Shown here one piece after another: positions 9,343 to 19,615 of a stretch of DNA of 64,000 nucleotides. The stretch lies in NCBI RefSeq assembly GCF_028890115.1, contig NZ_JARCJD010000001.1:186001-250000 (forward strand), in the 5' to 3' direction. The position numbers and the translations under genes were made by a program. The DNA is from Phaeobacter sp. QD34_24. Its GTDB lineage: Bacteria > Pseudomonadota > Alphaproteobacteria > Rhodobacterales > Rhodobacteraceae. The first letter of the stretch is position 1; every line of letters begins with the position of its first letter. Below the pieces are notes generated by a model. It saw only the letters and a program-made list of their open reading frames with translations, was not told where the DNA came from and did no database searches.

Positions 9343-9906
9343 TCAGACCTGCATGATTTCGGCTTGCTTCGTTTCCAGCGCGTCATCAACCGCCTTGATC
9401 ATCTTGTCGGTCAGATCCTGCACTTCGGTTTCCCAGAACTTCTGGTCGTCCTCGGACATGCCGTCTGCCTTGGCTTTCTTGATCTGGTCCATGCCATCGC
9501 GGCGCACGTTGCGCACCGACACGCGGGCATGTTCGGCGTATTGACCGGCGACCTTGCTCAGCTCGCGGCGGCGTTCCTCGTTCAGCTCGGGGATCGGCAG
9601 CATGATGATGGTGCCATTGAGCTGCGGGTTGATGCCAAGGCCGGATTCCCGGATCGCCTTTTCCACCTTGCCCACCAGCGACTTGTCCCAGACGTTGATG
9701 GTGACCATGCGCGGTTCCGGTACGTTGACGGTGCCCACCTGGTTGATCGGTGTCATCGAGCCATAGGCATCCACCATCACCGGCTCCAGCATCGAGGCGG
9801 AGCCACGCCCGGTGCGCAAGGAGGCAAATTCCGAGCGCAGGTTGGTCATGGCGCCATCCATACGGCGTTTCAGATCGTCGGTATCCAGTTCAAAATCATC
9901 AGACAT
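9343..9906 (-). CDS. frr: Ribosome recycling factor
   Basis: 187 residues, standard length, with the family features [20 protein letters not shown] and the C-terminal helical hairpin ending in [11 protein letters not shown] and EF-G split the post-termination ribosome. It lies directly upstream of uppS and 169 bases downstream of pyrH, with a terminator-like hairpin in that gap. Confidence 0.97.
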   Translation of the reverse strand: MSDDFELDTDDLKRRMDGAMTNLRSEFASLRTGRGSASMLEPVMVDAYGSMTPINQVGTVNVPEPRMVTINVWDKSLVGKVEKAIRESGLGINPQLNGTIIMLPIPELNEERRRELSKVAGQYAEHARVSVRNVRRDGMDQIKKAKADGMSEDDQKFWETEVQDLTDKMIKAVDDALETKQAEIMQV

Positions 9907-10016
9907 TCTGCTCTCTCCCCTGACTTGAGGCGGTCTTTACACCGCTCATAAGCGATTGGCGCAAGATTGTATAGCAATCTTGGCCCGAAACCGCCGATAG
10001 GTCTGCCCTGCAAAGG

Positions 10017-10045
10017 AAAAGCGCGCCCCCATGCAGGAGCGCGCC
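10017..10045 (-). terminator. Intrinsic terminator after pyrH
   Basis: On the minus strand, GCGCGCTCC pairs with GGGGCGCGC (9-bp stem including one U-G pair, short loop, 10021-10045) and is followed by TTTTCC. It lies 31 bases after the pyrH stop and before frr, suggesting that part of pyrH transcription ends here. Confidence 0.6.
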
Positions 10046-10075
10046 GACCATTCTACCAATCTCAACCGGTGCCGA

Positions 10076-10822
10076 TCAGCCCTGAACCTTGGTGTAGGTG
10101 CCCTCACCGGCAAGGATGCCGCGGAAGCCGCCCGGTTCGTCCAGCGAGAAGACGATGATCGGCAGGCTGTTGTCGCGCGCCAGCGCAATCGCCGAGGCAT
10201 CCATCACGCCCAGGCGATTGGCCAGCACATCGTCGTAGCTGACGGTGTCATAGCGTTTGGCATCCTCGAACTTGACCGGGTCCTTGTCATAGACACCATC
10301 CACCTTGGTACCCTTGAAGATCGCCTCGCAGCCCATCTCGTTGGCGCGCAGGGTCGCCGCCGTATCAGTGGTGAAATAGGGGTTGCCGGTGCCCGCGGCA
10401 AAGATGCAGACCCGTTTCTTTTCCAGGTGGCGCACGGCGCGGCGACGAATGTAGGGCTCGCAAACCTGGTCCATCGGAATGGCCGAGATCACCCGGGTAT
10501 AGACACCCAGGCCTTCGAGGGCTGCCTGCATGCCGAGGGCGTTCATCACGGTGGCGAGCATCCCCATGTAATCGGCGGTGGTGCGTTCCATGCCCTGGGC
10601 AGCACCGGACAGGCCGCGAAAGATATTGCCGCCGCCGATGACCATGCAGATCTCCACCCCCATGTCGTGGACCGACTTCACCTCCTGAGCGATGCGCTGA
10701 ACCGTGGGCGGGTGCAGACCGAACCCCTGATCCCCCATCAGGGCCTCTCCCGAGATCTTCAGCATGACACGTTTATAGGCCACGGCCGAAGGGGCGGCCG
10801 GTGTATCGTTTTCTAGGGGCAT
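10076..10822 (-). CDS. pyrH: UMP kinase PyrH
   Basis: 248-residue amino-acid-kinase-fold enzyme converting UMP to UDP. Visible are [11 protein letters not shown], the glycine loop [11 protein letters not shown], and the [17 protein letters not shown] and [13 protein letters not shown] segments. The ATG at 10822 has GGAG 7 bases upstream. It is divergent from miaA and heads the frr-uppS-cdsA-dxr-rseP series. Confidence 0.97.
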   Translation of the reverse strand: MPLENDTPAAPSAVAYKRVMLKISGEALMGDQGFGLHPPTVQRIAQEVKSVHDMGVEICMVIGGGNIFRGLSGAAQGMERTTADYMGMLATVMNALGMQAALEGLGVYTRVISAIPMDQVCEPYIRRRAVRHLEKKRVCIFAAGTGNPYFTTDTAATLRANEMGCEAIFKGTKVDGVYDKDPVKFEDAKRYDTVSYDDVLANRLGVMDASAIALARDNSLPIIVFSLDEPGGFRGILAGEGTYTKVQG

Positions 10823-10953
10823 GTTGCGCTCCGGAATATGACGGGGTTAGTTTGCGGCGCAAAATGAAGCAAATCACCGGCAGGATCAATGCAGGCCAGG
10901 CGCCTTTTCTTCCCCGGAATACAACAAATCTTCAAGGCCGGGATCCGGGACGC

Positions 10954-11817
10954 ATGACAGAACTGACCATTGACCCCGACAAGCCGGTCCTGATCGCAGG
11001 CCCGACGGCCTCCGGCAAATCCGCCTTGGCGCTTGAAATCGCTGAAAAACAGGGCGGGGTTGTGGTGAATGCGGATGCCAGCCAGGTGTTCGATTGCTGG
11101 CGTATCATCACCGCGCGCCCCTCGGTAGAGGAAGAGGCCCGCGCGCCACACCGGCTTTATGGGCATGTGGCCTATGATCAGAGTTATTCCGCCGGTCATT
11201 GGCTGCGCGAGGTGCTGCCGCTGCTGAAAGGCCCGGAACGCCCCATTATCGTCGGCGGCACCGGGCTGTACTTTGCTGCCCTGACCGAAGGCATGGCCGA
11301 GATCCCGGCAACCCCGTCCGAGGTGCGCGCGCAAGGCGATTCCCTGTCTCTTGCAGCCCTGACAGGGGCCCTGGATCCGGCCACCGCAGCGCGGATCGAC
11401 CTCAACAATCGCGCACGGGTGCAGCGGGCCTGGGAGGTCCTGGTTGCAACCGGGCGTCCGCTTGCCGAATGGCAGGACGACACCCCGCCCCCGCCGCTGC
11501 CGCTCAGCGCCTGCACGGCCCTGGTGCTGAACAGTGACAAGGCCTGGCTGGAGGCGCGGATCCGGCGACGCTTCGACCTGATGATCGCCGAGGGCGCGCT
11601 GGACGAGGTGGAGGCCATGCGCGACCGCTATGATCCCGCGCTACCATCCTGCAAGGCCATCGGCGTTCCCGAGCTGATGGCCCATGTGGAGGGACAGATG
11701 TCGCTGGAGCAGGCCAAGGAGCAGGCTGCAATCGCCACACGCCGTTTCGCAAAAAGACAGCGCACCTGGTTCCGCGCCCGGATGTCCGGCTGGCAGGCCG
11801 TCACCCCCCAGGGCTGA
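10954..11817 (+). CDS. miaA: tRNA dimethylallyltransferase MiaA
   Basis: 287 residues. P-loop GPTASGKS is at residues 16-23, followed by DASQVFDCW and the family segments VGGTGLYF and [10 protein letters not shown], with the C-terminal [11 protein letters not shown]. It prenylates A37 of tRNAs reading UNN codons. I use the ATG at 10954 ([12 protein letters not shown]), which puts the P-loop at its usual distance. The frame is open upstream to 10801 but that part is intergenic to the divergent pyrH. Confidence 0.94.
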   Translation: MTELTIDPDKPVLIAGPTASGKSALALEIAEKQGGVVVNADASQVFDCWRIITARPSVEEEARAPHRLYGHVAYDQSYSAGHWLREVLPLLKGPERPIIVGGTGLYFAALTEGMAEIPATPSEVRAQGDSLSLAALTGALDPATAARIDLNNRARVQRAWEVLVATGRPLAEWQDDTPPPPLPLSACTALVLNSDKAWLEARIRRRFDLMIAEGALDEVEAMRDRYDPALPSCKAIGVPELMAHVEGQMSLEQAKEQAAIATRRFAKRQRTWFRARMSGWQAVTPQG

Positions 11818-11958
11818 GCAACTTTTCTATTTTTCTTAACAAGGCGATAGGCTCAACCCGCAGCACTTCTGTCTTTATCGTGATTCTGTCGGCACTTGAA
11901 CGAATCGCAATCATGTTGGACAGTTGTGATCATAAAATTTTCAATAACTGGCACCTCA

Positions 11959-12780
11959 ATGCCCTTCGATCCCACACCATCCGAGGACCTCTGCGTTTCT
12001 CCGCTTGCGCGCCTTGCTATGGACGGCACATGGCAGACTGAATTGGCGCATGACCGCAAGGAACACGTGCTCATCTGGATCACGCGCGGTCAGGGACGCT
12101 GCCTGATGGACGGCCATCAACGCGGATTTGGCGCCCATAACGCTCTGTTTTTTCCGGCCGGTCACTTGTGGTCGGTTGAATTCGGGCGCCACTGTCTTGG
12201 CCAGGCGTTGATGGTTCCGGCAAACACTCCGGTCTCGATGCCCTCCGATCCCATGCATGTGAAGGTCAAGGAAGCCCGTGATCAGGCCCGCCTCAACAGT
12301 CTTCTAGAAGAAATCTCGGTAGAGCAGACCACGCATCCGGCACTCTGGCGGCGCGCCATGCAGGCGCAAACCGATCTGATCAGCATCCACCTGCGTCGCC
12401 AGCCCCCCTCGGGTCCGCTGCCGCCGCCGAAACTGAGCGCGGCACGGCGTCTGTCACAGGCCTATTGCAAACGTGTTGTCTCGTTTTTCGACGAGCCCAC
12501 CAATATGGCCGACCATGCTGCCGCGCTGCAGGTGACGCCGACCCATCTTACCCGTGTCTGCAAATCGGAAACCGGCAAGACTGCCGCCGCTTTGCTGACC
12601 GAACGCCAGTTGCACGCGGCCCGCACCCTTCTGATCTCAAGCGATCTGCCGATGCGAGACATCGCGGTGCAACTCGGCTTTGGCAGCGCCGCCTATTTCA
12701 CCCGCTTCATCACCCAGCACACCGGTGAGACTCCTAGCAAATTGCGCAAGGCGGCGCGGCTGGCCGACCTGCCCGGGTAG
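11959..12780 (+). CDS. AraC-family transcriptional regulator
   Basis: 273 residues from the ATG at 11959; a TTG at 11896 and a GTG at 11926 are in frame. The N-terminal half looks like a cupin-type ligand-sensing domain (HVLIWITRGQGRCLMDGHQ, FFPAGHLWSVEF). The C-terminal 100 residues hold two helix-turn-helix motifs (MADHAAALQVTPTHLTRV and MRDIAVQLGFGSAAYFTRF). It sits just upstream of, and in the same direction as, the dipeptide-type ABC transporter and is the obvious candidate regulator of it. Its ligand is unknown. Confidence 0.9.
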   Translation: MPFDPTPSEDLCVSPLARLAMDGTWQTELAHDRKEHVLIWITRGQGRCLMDGHQRGFGAHNALFFPAGHLWSVEFGRHCLGQALMVPANTPVSMPSDPMHVKVKEARDQARLNSLLEEISVEQTTHPALWRRAMQAQTDLISIHLRRQPPSGPLPPPKLSAARRLSQAYCKRVVSFFDEPTNMADHAAALQVTPTHLTRVCKSETGKTAAALLTERQLHAARTLLISSDLPMRDIAVQLGFGSAAYFTRFITQHTGETPSKLRKAARLADLPG

Positions 12781-13110
12781 CACATAGAATCAGCTTCAAC
12801 TCCCGCGCGCCAGCGCGTTATCCCGCCGCCGGATACGGGTTATGGATATGTGTTATCTCGCAATACTGGGCACTTCTGCCCAGTTCCGCCGGTGAGGATC
12901 ACGCCAAGATCGGAATGCGACGCCAAAAACGTCGCTTTTTGACCACATTCCGCCGAATCTGTGCATTGACCTGACAGGGGATATGATGCCGAATGGTTGC
13001 GTTAAACGGCGATATACATAGCTAAGCACCATTCCGGACGAAATTCCGGGCCCAATAATCGCCAACGCAAAGCAGGCTTAAGCCTCGACCGGTGCAATAG
13101 GGAGATCCGC
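12781..13110 (+). promoter_or_regulatory. Leader region of the dipeptide-type ABC operon
   Basis: 330 bases without a gene between the AraC regulator and the substrate-binding protein. It contains the inverted repeat ACTGGGC-acttct-GCCCAGT (12865-12884), which is 17/20 identical to a site at 31692-31711, and a terminator-like hairpin at 12917-12940. The operon promoter should lie after that hairpin; no clear -35/-10 pair was identified. Confidence 0.5.
12917..12940 (+). terminator. Intrinsic terminator after the AraC gene
   Basis: GCGACG (12917-12922) pairs with CGTCGC (12930-12935) around a CCAAAAA loop and is followed immediately by TTTTT (12936-12940). It would separate the regulator transcript from the transporter operon, although the stem is short. 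Confidence 0.55.
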
Positions 13111-14781
13111 ATGACTACCAAAACCACCACAGCAGCGCCGCTCCATTGGGCGGCCCAGATGCACGCTGAGGAAGTGAAATCCGGCAAGCTGGACCGGCGT
13201 GAGTTTCTGGCGCGTACCACGGCCCTGGGCGTCAGCGCCGCGGCGGCCTACGGTTTGATTGGCATGTCCAGCCCGGCCCGTGCCGACGGCCACGCGCAAA
13301 AGGGCGGTACCCTGCGCATGCAGATGGAAGTGCGGGCGCTGAAGGATCCGCGGACCTTTGACTGGACCCAGATTGCGACCTTCACCGCAGGCTGGCTGGA
13401 ATATCTGGTCGAGTACAACAGCGACGGCTCCTTCGGCCCGATGCTGCTGGAAAGCTGGAGCGCCAATGACGACGCCACCGAATACACGCTGAATGTGCGC
13501 AAGGGCGTCAAGTGGAACAACGGTGACGACTTCACCGCCGAGGACGTGGCGCGCAACATCACCGGCTGGTGCGACAAGAGCGTCGAAGGCAATTCGATGG
13601 CCGGTCGGATGGCTTCGTTGATCGACGCGGATACCGGCAAGGCCGCCGATGGCGCCATCACCGTGGTGGACAGCCATACGGTGCTGCTGAAGACCAACAC
13701 TCCGGACATCACCATCATTCCCGGCATGGCCGACTATCCAGCGGCGATCACCCACGCCAGCCACGATGCGGCCACCATGCTGGAGAACCCGATCGGCACC
13801 GGCTACATGCTGCCCGAAAGCATGGAAGTGGGCGTCAAGGGCGTCCTTGTGCGCAACGAAGGTCATGACTGGTGGGGTTATGCCGCAGGCAAGGGCGGCC
13901 ATCTGGACCGGATCGAATTCATCGACTACGGCACCGACCCGGCTGCCTTCCTGGCCGCCTTTGAGGCCGAAGAGATCGACATGAACTGGGAGTCGGTGGG
14001 CGAATACGTCGATATCTTCGACGGTCTCGGCCTGACCCGCTCGGAAATCCCCTCGGGCTTTACCATCGTGATCCGCCCCAACCAGCAGGCCGAAGTGAAC
14101 GGTATGAAGCCCTACGCGGACAAGCGTGTGCGTCAGGCGCTGGCCATGGCCGTGGACAACAGCGTCTGCCTGGAACTGGGCATGTCCGGCTACGGCATCC
14201 CCGCCGACAACTGCCACGTCGGTCCGATGCACCCCGAGCATGACCCAAGCGTCACCCGTATCCCGTTTGATCCGGCCAAGGCCAAGGCCCTGATGGATGA
14301 AGCGGGCATGGGCGATTACGAGCACGAGCTTCTGTCGATCGACGACGACTGGCGCCGTAACACCACCGATGCGGTGGCGGCCCAGCTGCGTGATGCCGGC
14401 ATCAACGTCAAGCGGACCATCCTGCCGGGTTCCACCTTCTGGAACGACTGGGCGAAATATCCGTTCTCCTCGACCAACTGGAACCACCGCCCCCTGGGCA
14501 CCCAGGTTCTGGCGCTGGCCTACCGCTCGGGCGAGGCCTGGAACGAAAGCGGCTTTGCCAATGCCGAGTTCGACGCGCTGCTGGCCGAGGCCAACTCGAT
14601 CGCCGACGCCGACAAGCGCCGCGCGGTGATGGGCAAGCTGCAGGCGATCATGATCGACGAGGGTGTCACCATCCAGCCCTACTGGCGCACGGCGATGCGT
14701 CACCACCGGGACAATCTGGTGGGTGTCGACAAGCACATCGCCGATCTGCCGCAGATCTACAAATGGGCGCTTAAGGCCTAA
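13111..14781 (+). CDS. ABC transporter substrate-binding protein, peptide/solute family 5
   Basis: 556-residue extracytoplasmic solute receptor (SBP_bac_5, DppA/OppA type). The N-terminus has a twin-arginine-like signal with an unusually long leader (Arg29-Arg30 in [15 protein letters not shown], hydrophobic core, cleavage near SPARADG). The mature part has typical family segments ([33 protein letters not shown]). It is the first gene of a complete four-gene importer. The substrate cannot be read from the sequence; di- or oligopeptides are the default for the family. A strong hairpin directly follows the stop. Confidence 0.92.
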   Translation: MTTKTTTAAPLHWAAQMHAEEVKSGKLDRREFLARTTALGVSAAAAYGLIGMSSPARADGHAQKGGTLRMQMEVRALKDPRTFDWTQIATFTAGWLEYLVEYNSDGSFGPMLLESWSANDDATEYTLNVRKGVKWNNGDDFTAEDVARNITGWCDKSVEGNSMAGRMASLIDADTGKAADGAITVVDSHTVLLKTNTPDITIIPGMADYPAAITHASHDAATMLENPIGTGYMLPESMEVGVKGVLVRNEGHDWWGYAAGKGGHLDRIEFIDYGTDPAAFLAAFEAEEIDMNWESVGEYVDIFDGLGLTRSEIPSGFTIVIRPNQQAEVNGMKPYADKRVRQALAMAVDNSVCLELGMSGYGIPADNCHVGPMHPEHDPSVTRIPFDPAKAKALMDEAGMGDYEHELLSIDDDWRRNTTDAVAAQLRDAGINVKRTILPGSTFWNDWAKYPFSSTNWNHRPLGTQVLALAYRSGEAWNESGFANAEFDALLAEANSIADADKRRAVMGKLQAIMIDEGVTIQPYWRTAMRHHRDNLVGVDKHIADLPQIYKWALKA

Positions 14782-14792
14782 GCCCCCTACCC

Positions 14793-14817
14793 GGGCCGCG
14801 CGAATGACGCGCGGCCC
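14793..14817 (+). other. Strong intercistronic RNA hairpin after the SBP gene
   Basis: Perfect 10-bp stem GGGCCGCGCG / CGCGCGGCCC with an AATGA loop, 12 bases after the SBP stop and without a following T-run. Such hairpins usually protect the upstream mRNA from 3' decay, allowing more receptor than permease to be made. It is not a good terminator. Confidence 0.6.
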
Positions 14818-14937
14818 GCTTCTGCTGGACGCATACCACCGCGACTTCCGGGCCACAGCCAATACCTGGGCGCAGCCGCGCCCCGCAAGCAAGCGCATGG
14901 CAACGTACCAGGCGCATAGCCACCAACGGGGGCATCC

Positions 14938-15984
14938 ATGGGACTGTTTATCCTCAGACGTGTCGGGGTCATGATCCTGACCGCTCTGTGTCTGACATTC
15001 GTCGTGTTCTTCATGACGAACCTCTATCCGAACCTAGAAAAACTGGCCAAGACCCAAGGCAATTTCCGCATGTCGGACGAGGCGGTCGCCAGCTGGCTGG
15101 AAAAGGGCGGCTACCTGCAATCCACGCCGAAGAAATACATGGAGTGGATCGGTGTTGCGCCCTCCTATCAGCATGTGGCCGAGGATGGCACCGTCACCGG
15201 GCGCTGCATCACACCGGGGATGGACCCGGCCGAAGCGCCGCGGTTTTGTGGCATCCTGCAAGGCTACTGGGGCTATTCCACCGTGTTCAAGGATGAGGTC
15301 AGCTCCATCGTCGCCACCCGCCTGTCGCTGACCGGCACCCTGATGTTCTGGGTGATGGTGGTCATGGTGCCGTCGGCGCTGATCCTCGGCGTTCTGGCCG
15401 GGATGAAAGAAGGATCTGCCACCGACCGGACCCTGTCGACCTTTGCCATCACCACGACCGCCACGCCCGAATATGTCTCGGGCGTCCTGTTCATCGCGAT
15501 CTTTTCATCCTCTGCCGTCGGCCTCAAATGGTTCAAGGGCACCGCGACCAGCGCCATGGAAAGCCCGAACATTGAAAACTTCCTGCTGCCGGTGCTGACC
15601 ATCGCCCTTTACGGCATGGGCTATATCGCGCGGATGACACGCGCCTCGATGACCGAGGTGATGACGGCGCAATACATCCGTACCGCGCGTCTTAAGGGTG
15701 TGAGCTTCCCGAACATTGTGATGAAACACGCCCTGCGCAACGCGCTGATCGCGCCCTTCACCGTGATCATGCTGCAGTTTCCCTGGCTTTTGAACGGCGT
15801 GGTGATCGTCGAGACCCTGTTCAACTACAAGGGCTTTGGCTGGACGCTGGTGCAGGCGGCGGGCAACAACGACATCGAACTCCTCCTGGGCGTGTCGGTC
15901 GTCTCCGTTCTCGTGGTGCTGATCACGCAGCTGATTTCAGACATCGGCTATGTGTACCTCAACCCGCGCATTCGCATTTCCTGA
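14938..15984 (+). CDS. ABC transporter permease, DppB type
   Basis: 348-residue inner-membrane permease. An N-terminal helix (LRRVGVMILTALCLTFVVFFM) precedes a long external loop (about 30-120, with two Cys), then the BPD_transp_1 region with about five further helices. The coupling EAA-like loop is TARLKGVSFPNIVMKHALRNALIAP-like. It pairs with the next permease to form the translocation pore. The stop is 15 bases before the next start. Confidence 0.92.
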   Translation: MGLFILRRVGVMILTALCLTFVVFFMTNLYPNLEKLAKTQGNFRMSDEAVASWLEKGGYLQSTPKKYMEWIGVAPSYQHVAEDGTVTGRCITPGMDPAEAPRFCGILQGYWGYSTVFKDEVSSIVATRLSLTGTLMFWVMVVMVPSALILGVLAGMKEGSATDRTLSTFAITTTATPEYVSGVLFIAIFSSSAVGLKWFKGTATSAMESPNIENFLLPVLTIALYGMGYIARMTRASMTEVMTAQYIRTARLKGVSFPNIVMKHALRNALIAPFTVIMLQFPWLLNGVVIVETLFNYKGFGWTLVQAAGNNDIELLLGVSVVSVLVVLITQLISDIGYVYLNPRIRIS

Positions 15985-15999
15985 AGACGGAGAAAGACA

Positions 16000-17436
16000 A
16001 TGGACCCCCTCAGCTGGACCGGATCGATCGCCTTTCTCAACCCGCTTCTGTTTGCGGCCTTGGGACTGCTGGCCATTTCGATCCTAATTTGGATCCTCAT
16101 CGGCGCCGTGACGCCAGAGGATCGCTCCATCACCAACGTCGGCGGCACGCTCAGCCTGTCGGCTGGCCCGCAAGGGCTGGCTGCCCTCGCCGTGCGCGTC
16201 ACCTTCCTGGCCTCGGCCGTTATCTTGCTGGCCTATATTGTGCTGGGCCTGTTCATGGGCACGGGTGCCGGCATCATCGGCGCGCTTGCGCAGCGGATGC
16301 TGCCGGTCTGGATCGCCTTGATCCTGCTCTTCACCCTCTCGATCAGTTTCAAACGCCGCCTTGGCCTTTATGGCAAACTGTTCGACAGCCCCATCGGCAT
16401 GATCGGCTTTGGCCTTGTCATGTTCTGGGTCTTCACCGGCATCTTCGGCGCCTTTGACATGATCATCACCCATGATCCCCTGGCGCAGGCTTCCGGCATG
16501 AAGAACAAGGCCCCCGGCACGCCGCTGCGCGGCGCCGAGGAAGGCGATTTCGCCTGGTATCTGTTGGGCGGGGATAACCTTGCCCGCGATGTCTTCAGCC
16601 GCATGGTCAAAGGCGCCTGGGAGGTGGTGAAGATCGCGCCGCTTGCGACAATCTTTGCCTTCATGGTGGGGATCACCCTTGGCCTGCCTGCGGGATACTA
16701 TGGCGGCAAACTTGATACCTTCCTGTCCTTCCTTGCCAACCTGATCCTCGCCTTCCCGGTAATCCTGTTGTTCTACCTGCTGGTGACGCCGGAAATCGTG
16801 GCGACCGGCCTGCCGCAGTATATGGCGGTGGTGCTCTTTGCCTTCCCGATGGTGTTCTTTGGCGTGCTGCTGAACGCCCGCTATCGGACCCAACCACAGA
16901 AGAACCTCATGATCCTGGCCGTGGTTCTGGTGCCGCTGTTCCTGATGTATATGTGCCTGATCAACGCGGCGGGCTCCAAGATCGACGTCTGGCCGCTTGA
17001 TTTCTTTGATGTTCCGGGCGGGATCCTTGTGGTCTTTGTCTCGGTGGTCTTTGTGAATTCCCCCACCGTGTTCCGCATCGTGCGGGGGCTGACCATGGAC
17101 ATCAAGACGCGCGATTACGTGGCCGCTGCGCAGACCCGCGGAGAGCGCCCCTGGTACATCATGCTTTGGGAGGTGCTGCCCAATGCGCGCGGGCCGCTGA
17201 TCGTCGATTTCTGCCTGCGCATCGGTTATACCACCATCCTGCTTGGAACCCTGGGCTTCTTCGGCCTTGGCCTGCCGCCCGAAAGCCCCGACTGGGGGTC
17301 GACCATCAACGAGGGGCGCAAGCTTCTGTCGGTCTACCTGCACCCGGCCCTGCCGCCCGCCATTGCGCTCTTGAGCCTCGTTCTGGGGCTGAACCTGCTG
17401 GCGGACGGGTTGCGTGAAGAAAGCCTGAGGGATTGA
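16000..17436 (+). CDS. ABC transporter permease, DppC type with extended N-terminus
   Basis: 478 residues, longer than the usual 280-300 for DppC. The first about 170 residues add several extra transmembrane helices before the conserved permease domain. The C-terminal domain has the EAA-type loop (YVAAAQTRGERPWYIMLWEVLPNA) and the GLGLPPESPDWGSTINEGR signature of this permease class. It forms the pore with the preceding gene product. The ATPase gene follows after 4 bases. Confidence 0.9.
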   Translation: MDPLSWTGSIAFLNPLLFAALGLLAISILIWILIGAVTPEDRSITNVGGTLSLSAGPQGLAALAVRVTFLASAVILLAYIVLGLFMGTGAGIIGALAQRMLPVWIALILLFTLSISFKRRLGLYGKLFDSPIGMIGFGLVMFWVFTGIFGAFDMIITHDPLAQASGMKNKAPGTPLRGAEEGDFAWYLLGGDNLARDVFSRMVKGAWEVVKIAPLATIFAFMVGITLGLPAGYYGGKLDTFLSFLANLILAFPVILLFYLLVTPEIVATGLPQYMAVVLFAFPMVFFGVLLNARYRTQPQKNLMILAVVLVPLFLMYMCLINAAGSKIDVWPLDFFDVPGGILVVFVSVVFVNSPTVFRIVRGLTMDIKTRDYVAAAQTRGERPWYIMLWEVLPNARGPLIVDFCLRIGYTTILLGTLGFFGLGLPPESPDWGSTINEGRKLLSVYLHPALPPAIALLSLVLGLNLLADGLREESLRD

Positions 17437-17440
17437 TGAC

Positions 17441-19528
17441 ATGAGCAAGCTTGAATACTCCGACGGCCCCATCCTGGAAATCGACCGCCTGTCGATCTCC
17501 TTCTTCACGCGGCTGCGCGAAATCCCTGCGGTGATGGATTTCTCCGTCTCCGTCATGCCCGGCGAGGCGGTCGGCCTTGTGGGCGAGTCTGGCTGCGGCA
17601 AATCCACCGTTGCCCTTGGGGTGATGCAGGATCTGGGCAAGAACGGCCGCATCGTGGGCGGGTCGATCAAGTTCAAGGGCCGCGATCTGGGCGAGATGAG
17701 CGTCGAGGAGTTGCGCGACATTCGCGGCAACGAGATCGCGATGATCTATCAGGAACCGATGGCCAGCCTCAACCCGGCGATGAAGATCGGCAAGCAGCTG
17801 ATGGAAGTGCCGATGATCCACGAGGGCGTCAGCGAGGATGAAGCCTACAAACGCGCCCTTGAGGTGGTCACCGACGTGCGCCTGCCCGATCCCGAGCGCA
17901 TGCTGAACAGCTACCCGCACCAGCTGTCGGGCGGCCAGCAGCAGCGGATCGTGATCGCCATGGCCTTGATGTCGAAACCGGCGCTGTTGATCCTGGATGA
18001 ACCCACCACCGCGCTGGATGTGACGGTAGAGGCCGCCGTGGTCGAACTGGTCAAGGATCTGGGCAAGAAATACGGCACCTCGATGCTGTTCATCAGCCAC
18101 AACCTGGGCCTGGTTCTGGAAACCTGCGACCGGCTTTGCGTGATGTATTCCGGCGAGGCGGTGGAGCGCGGCAGCATCGAGGATGTCTTCGACGAGATGC
18201 AGCACCCCTACACTCAGGCGCTGTTCCGCTCGATCCCGCTGCCGGGCGCCGATAAGAACGCGCGCCCGCTGGTGTCGATCCCCGGAAACTTCCCCCTGCC
18301 CCACGAACGACCCAAAGGATGTAATTTCGGCCCGCGCTGCGATTATTTCGAGGCCGGGCGCTGCGATGCAGGCGATATCGCCATGGCCGATGTGCCCGGC
18401 AATGATCGCCACGCCACCCGCTGCCTGAAGTTCCAGGAGATCGACTGGAATGCCCCAATCACAGTCGGGGAGCAGAAGGAAAAGACCGCCCCCGGCAAGG
18501 TGGTCCTGAAGATGGATCAGCTGAAGAAATACTACGAGGTGGCGGCCAACGCCCTTTTCGGGGGCGGCGCCAGGAAGGTGGTGAAGGCCAACGAGACCCT
18601 GTCGTTCGAGGCCCGCGAATCCGAAACCCTCGCCATCGTGGGGGAGTCTGGCTGCGGCAAATCCACCTTTGCCAAGGTTCTGATGGGGCTCGAAACAGCA
18701 ACGGATGGTGAAATCCTGCTGGATGGGCAGAACATCGAACAGACCCCCATCGAGGCGCGCGACACCAAGACCATTTCCGATGTGCAGATGGTGTTCCAGA
18801 ACCCCTTTGACACGCTGAACCCCTCGATGACCGTGGGGCGACAGATCACCCGTGCGCTGGAGATTTTCGGGATCGGTGACAGCGACGCCGAGCGCAAGAA
18901 CCGCATGCTGGAGCTTCTGGACCTGGTGAAACTGCCGCGCGCCTTTGCCGACCGGATGCCACGGCAACTGTCGGGCGGGCAGAAACAGCGCGTCGGGATC
19001 GCCCGTGCATTCGCGGGTGGGGCACGCATCGTGGTGGCGGATGAGCCCGTCTCGGCCTTGGATGTCTCGGTACAGGCGGCGGTGACGGATCTGCTGATGG
19101 AGATCCAGCGAAACGAGAAGACGACACTCTTGTTCATCAGCCACGATCTGTCCATCGTGCGCTACCTCTCCGACCGGGTGATGGTGATGTACCTGGGCCA
19201 TGTGGTGGAACTCGGCGACACCGATCAGGTCTTCTCGCCGCCCTATCACCCCTACACAGAGGCTCTGCTCAGCGCGGTGCCCATCGCTGATACCTCGGTC
19301 GAGAAGGAGCATATCGTCCTGGAAGGGGACATCCCCTCCGCGATGAACCCGCCGCCGGGCTGCCCGTTCCAGACACGCTGCCGCTGGAAGTCCGAAGTGC
19401 CGGGGGGCCTATGCGAACGCGAGGTGCCGCCGGTCCGCCACCTGCAGGCCGGGCATCAGATCAAATGTCACCTCGGCGATGAAGTGCTGGAGCGGATGAC
19501 CCCCGTGATCAAGATCGCCGCCGAGTGA
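17441..19528 (+). CDS. Fused dual ATP-binding protein of dipeptide-type ABC transporter (DppD-DppF)
   Basis: 695 residues carrying two complete ABC ATPase domains. The first has Walker A GESGCGKS at 48-55, signature LSGGQQQR and Walker B LLILDEPT. The second has Walker A near residues 402-409, LSGGQKQR and IVVADEPV. Each is followed by the oligopeptide-transporter C-terminal Cys motif (GCNFGPRC; GCPFQTRC). It energises import through the two permeases. Fusion of the two ATPases is common in this family. A strong terminator follows. Confidence 0.94.
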   Translation: MSKLEYSDGPILEIDRLSISFFTRLREIPAVMDFSVSVMPGEAVGLVGESGCGKSTVALGVMQDLGKNGRIVGGSIKFKGRDLGEMSVEELRDIRGNEIAMIYQEPMASLNPAMKIGKQLMEVPMIHEGVSEDEAYKRALEVVTDVRLPDPERMLNSYPHQLSGGQQQRIVIAMALMSKPALLILDEPTTALDVTVEAAVVELVKDLGKKYGTSMLFISHNLGLVLETCDRLCVMYSGEAVERGSIEDVFDEMQHPYTQALFRSIPLPGADKNARPLVSIPGNFPLPHERPKGCNFGPRCDYFEAGRCDAGDIAMADVPGNDRHATRCLKFQEIDWNAPITVGEQKEKTAPGKVVLKMDQLKKYYEVAANALFGGGARKVVKANETLSFEARESETLAIVGESGCGKSTFAKVLMGLETATDGEILLDGQNIEQTPIEARDTKTISDVQMVFQNPFDTLNPSMTVGRQITRALEIFGIGDSDAERKNRMLELLDLVKLPRAFADRMPRQLSGGQKQRVGIARAFAGGARIVVADEPVSALDVSVQAAVTDLLMEIQRNEKTTLLFISHDLSIVRYLSDRVMVMYLGHVVELGDTDQVFSPPYHPYTEALLSAVPIADTSVEKEHIVLEGDIPSAMNPPPGCPFQTRCRWKSEVPGGLCEREVPPVRHLQAGHQIKCHLGDEVLERMTPVIKIAAE

Positions 19529-19554
19529 CCCCGGCAATGAACGAGTGAACGAAT

Positions 19555-19590
19555 AACGGGCCAGCACGACCCCCGCGTTGGCCCGTTTTC
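19555..19590 (+). terminator. Bidirectional intrinsic terminator
   Basis: AACGGGCCA (19555-19563) pairs with TGGCCCGTT (19579-19587), followed by TTC on the plus strand. It lies between the convergent ABC operon and the peroxidase gene and can probably serve both. Confidence 0.75.
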
Positions 19591-19615
19591 TGGTGTCTCT
19601 GCCCCCGGTGGGCCT

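Noticed and set aside
17306-19312. 668-codon minus-strand frame under the dual ATPase
   Set aside because: Antisense of two intact ABC domains, no recognisable protein features.
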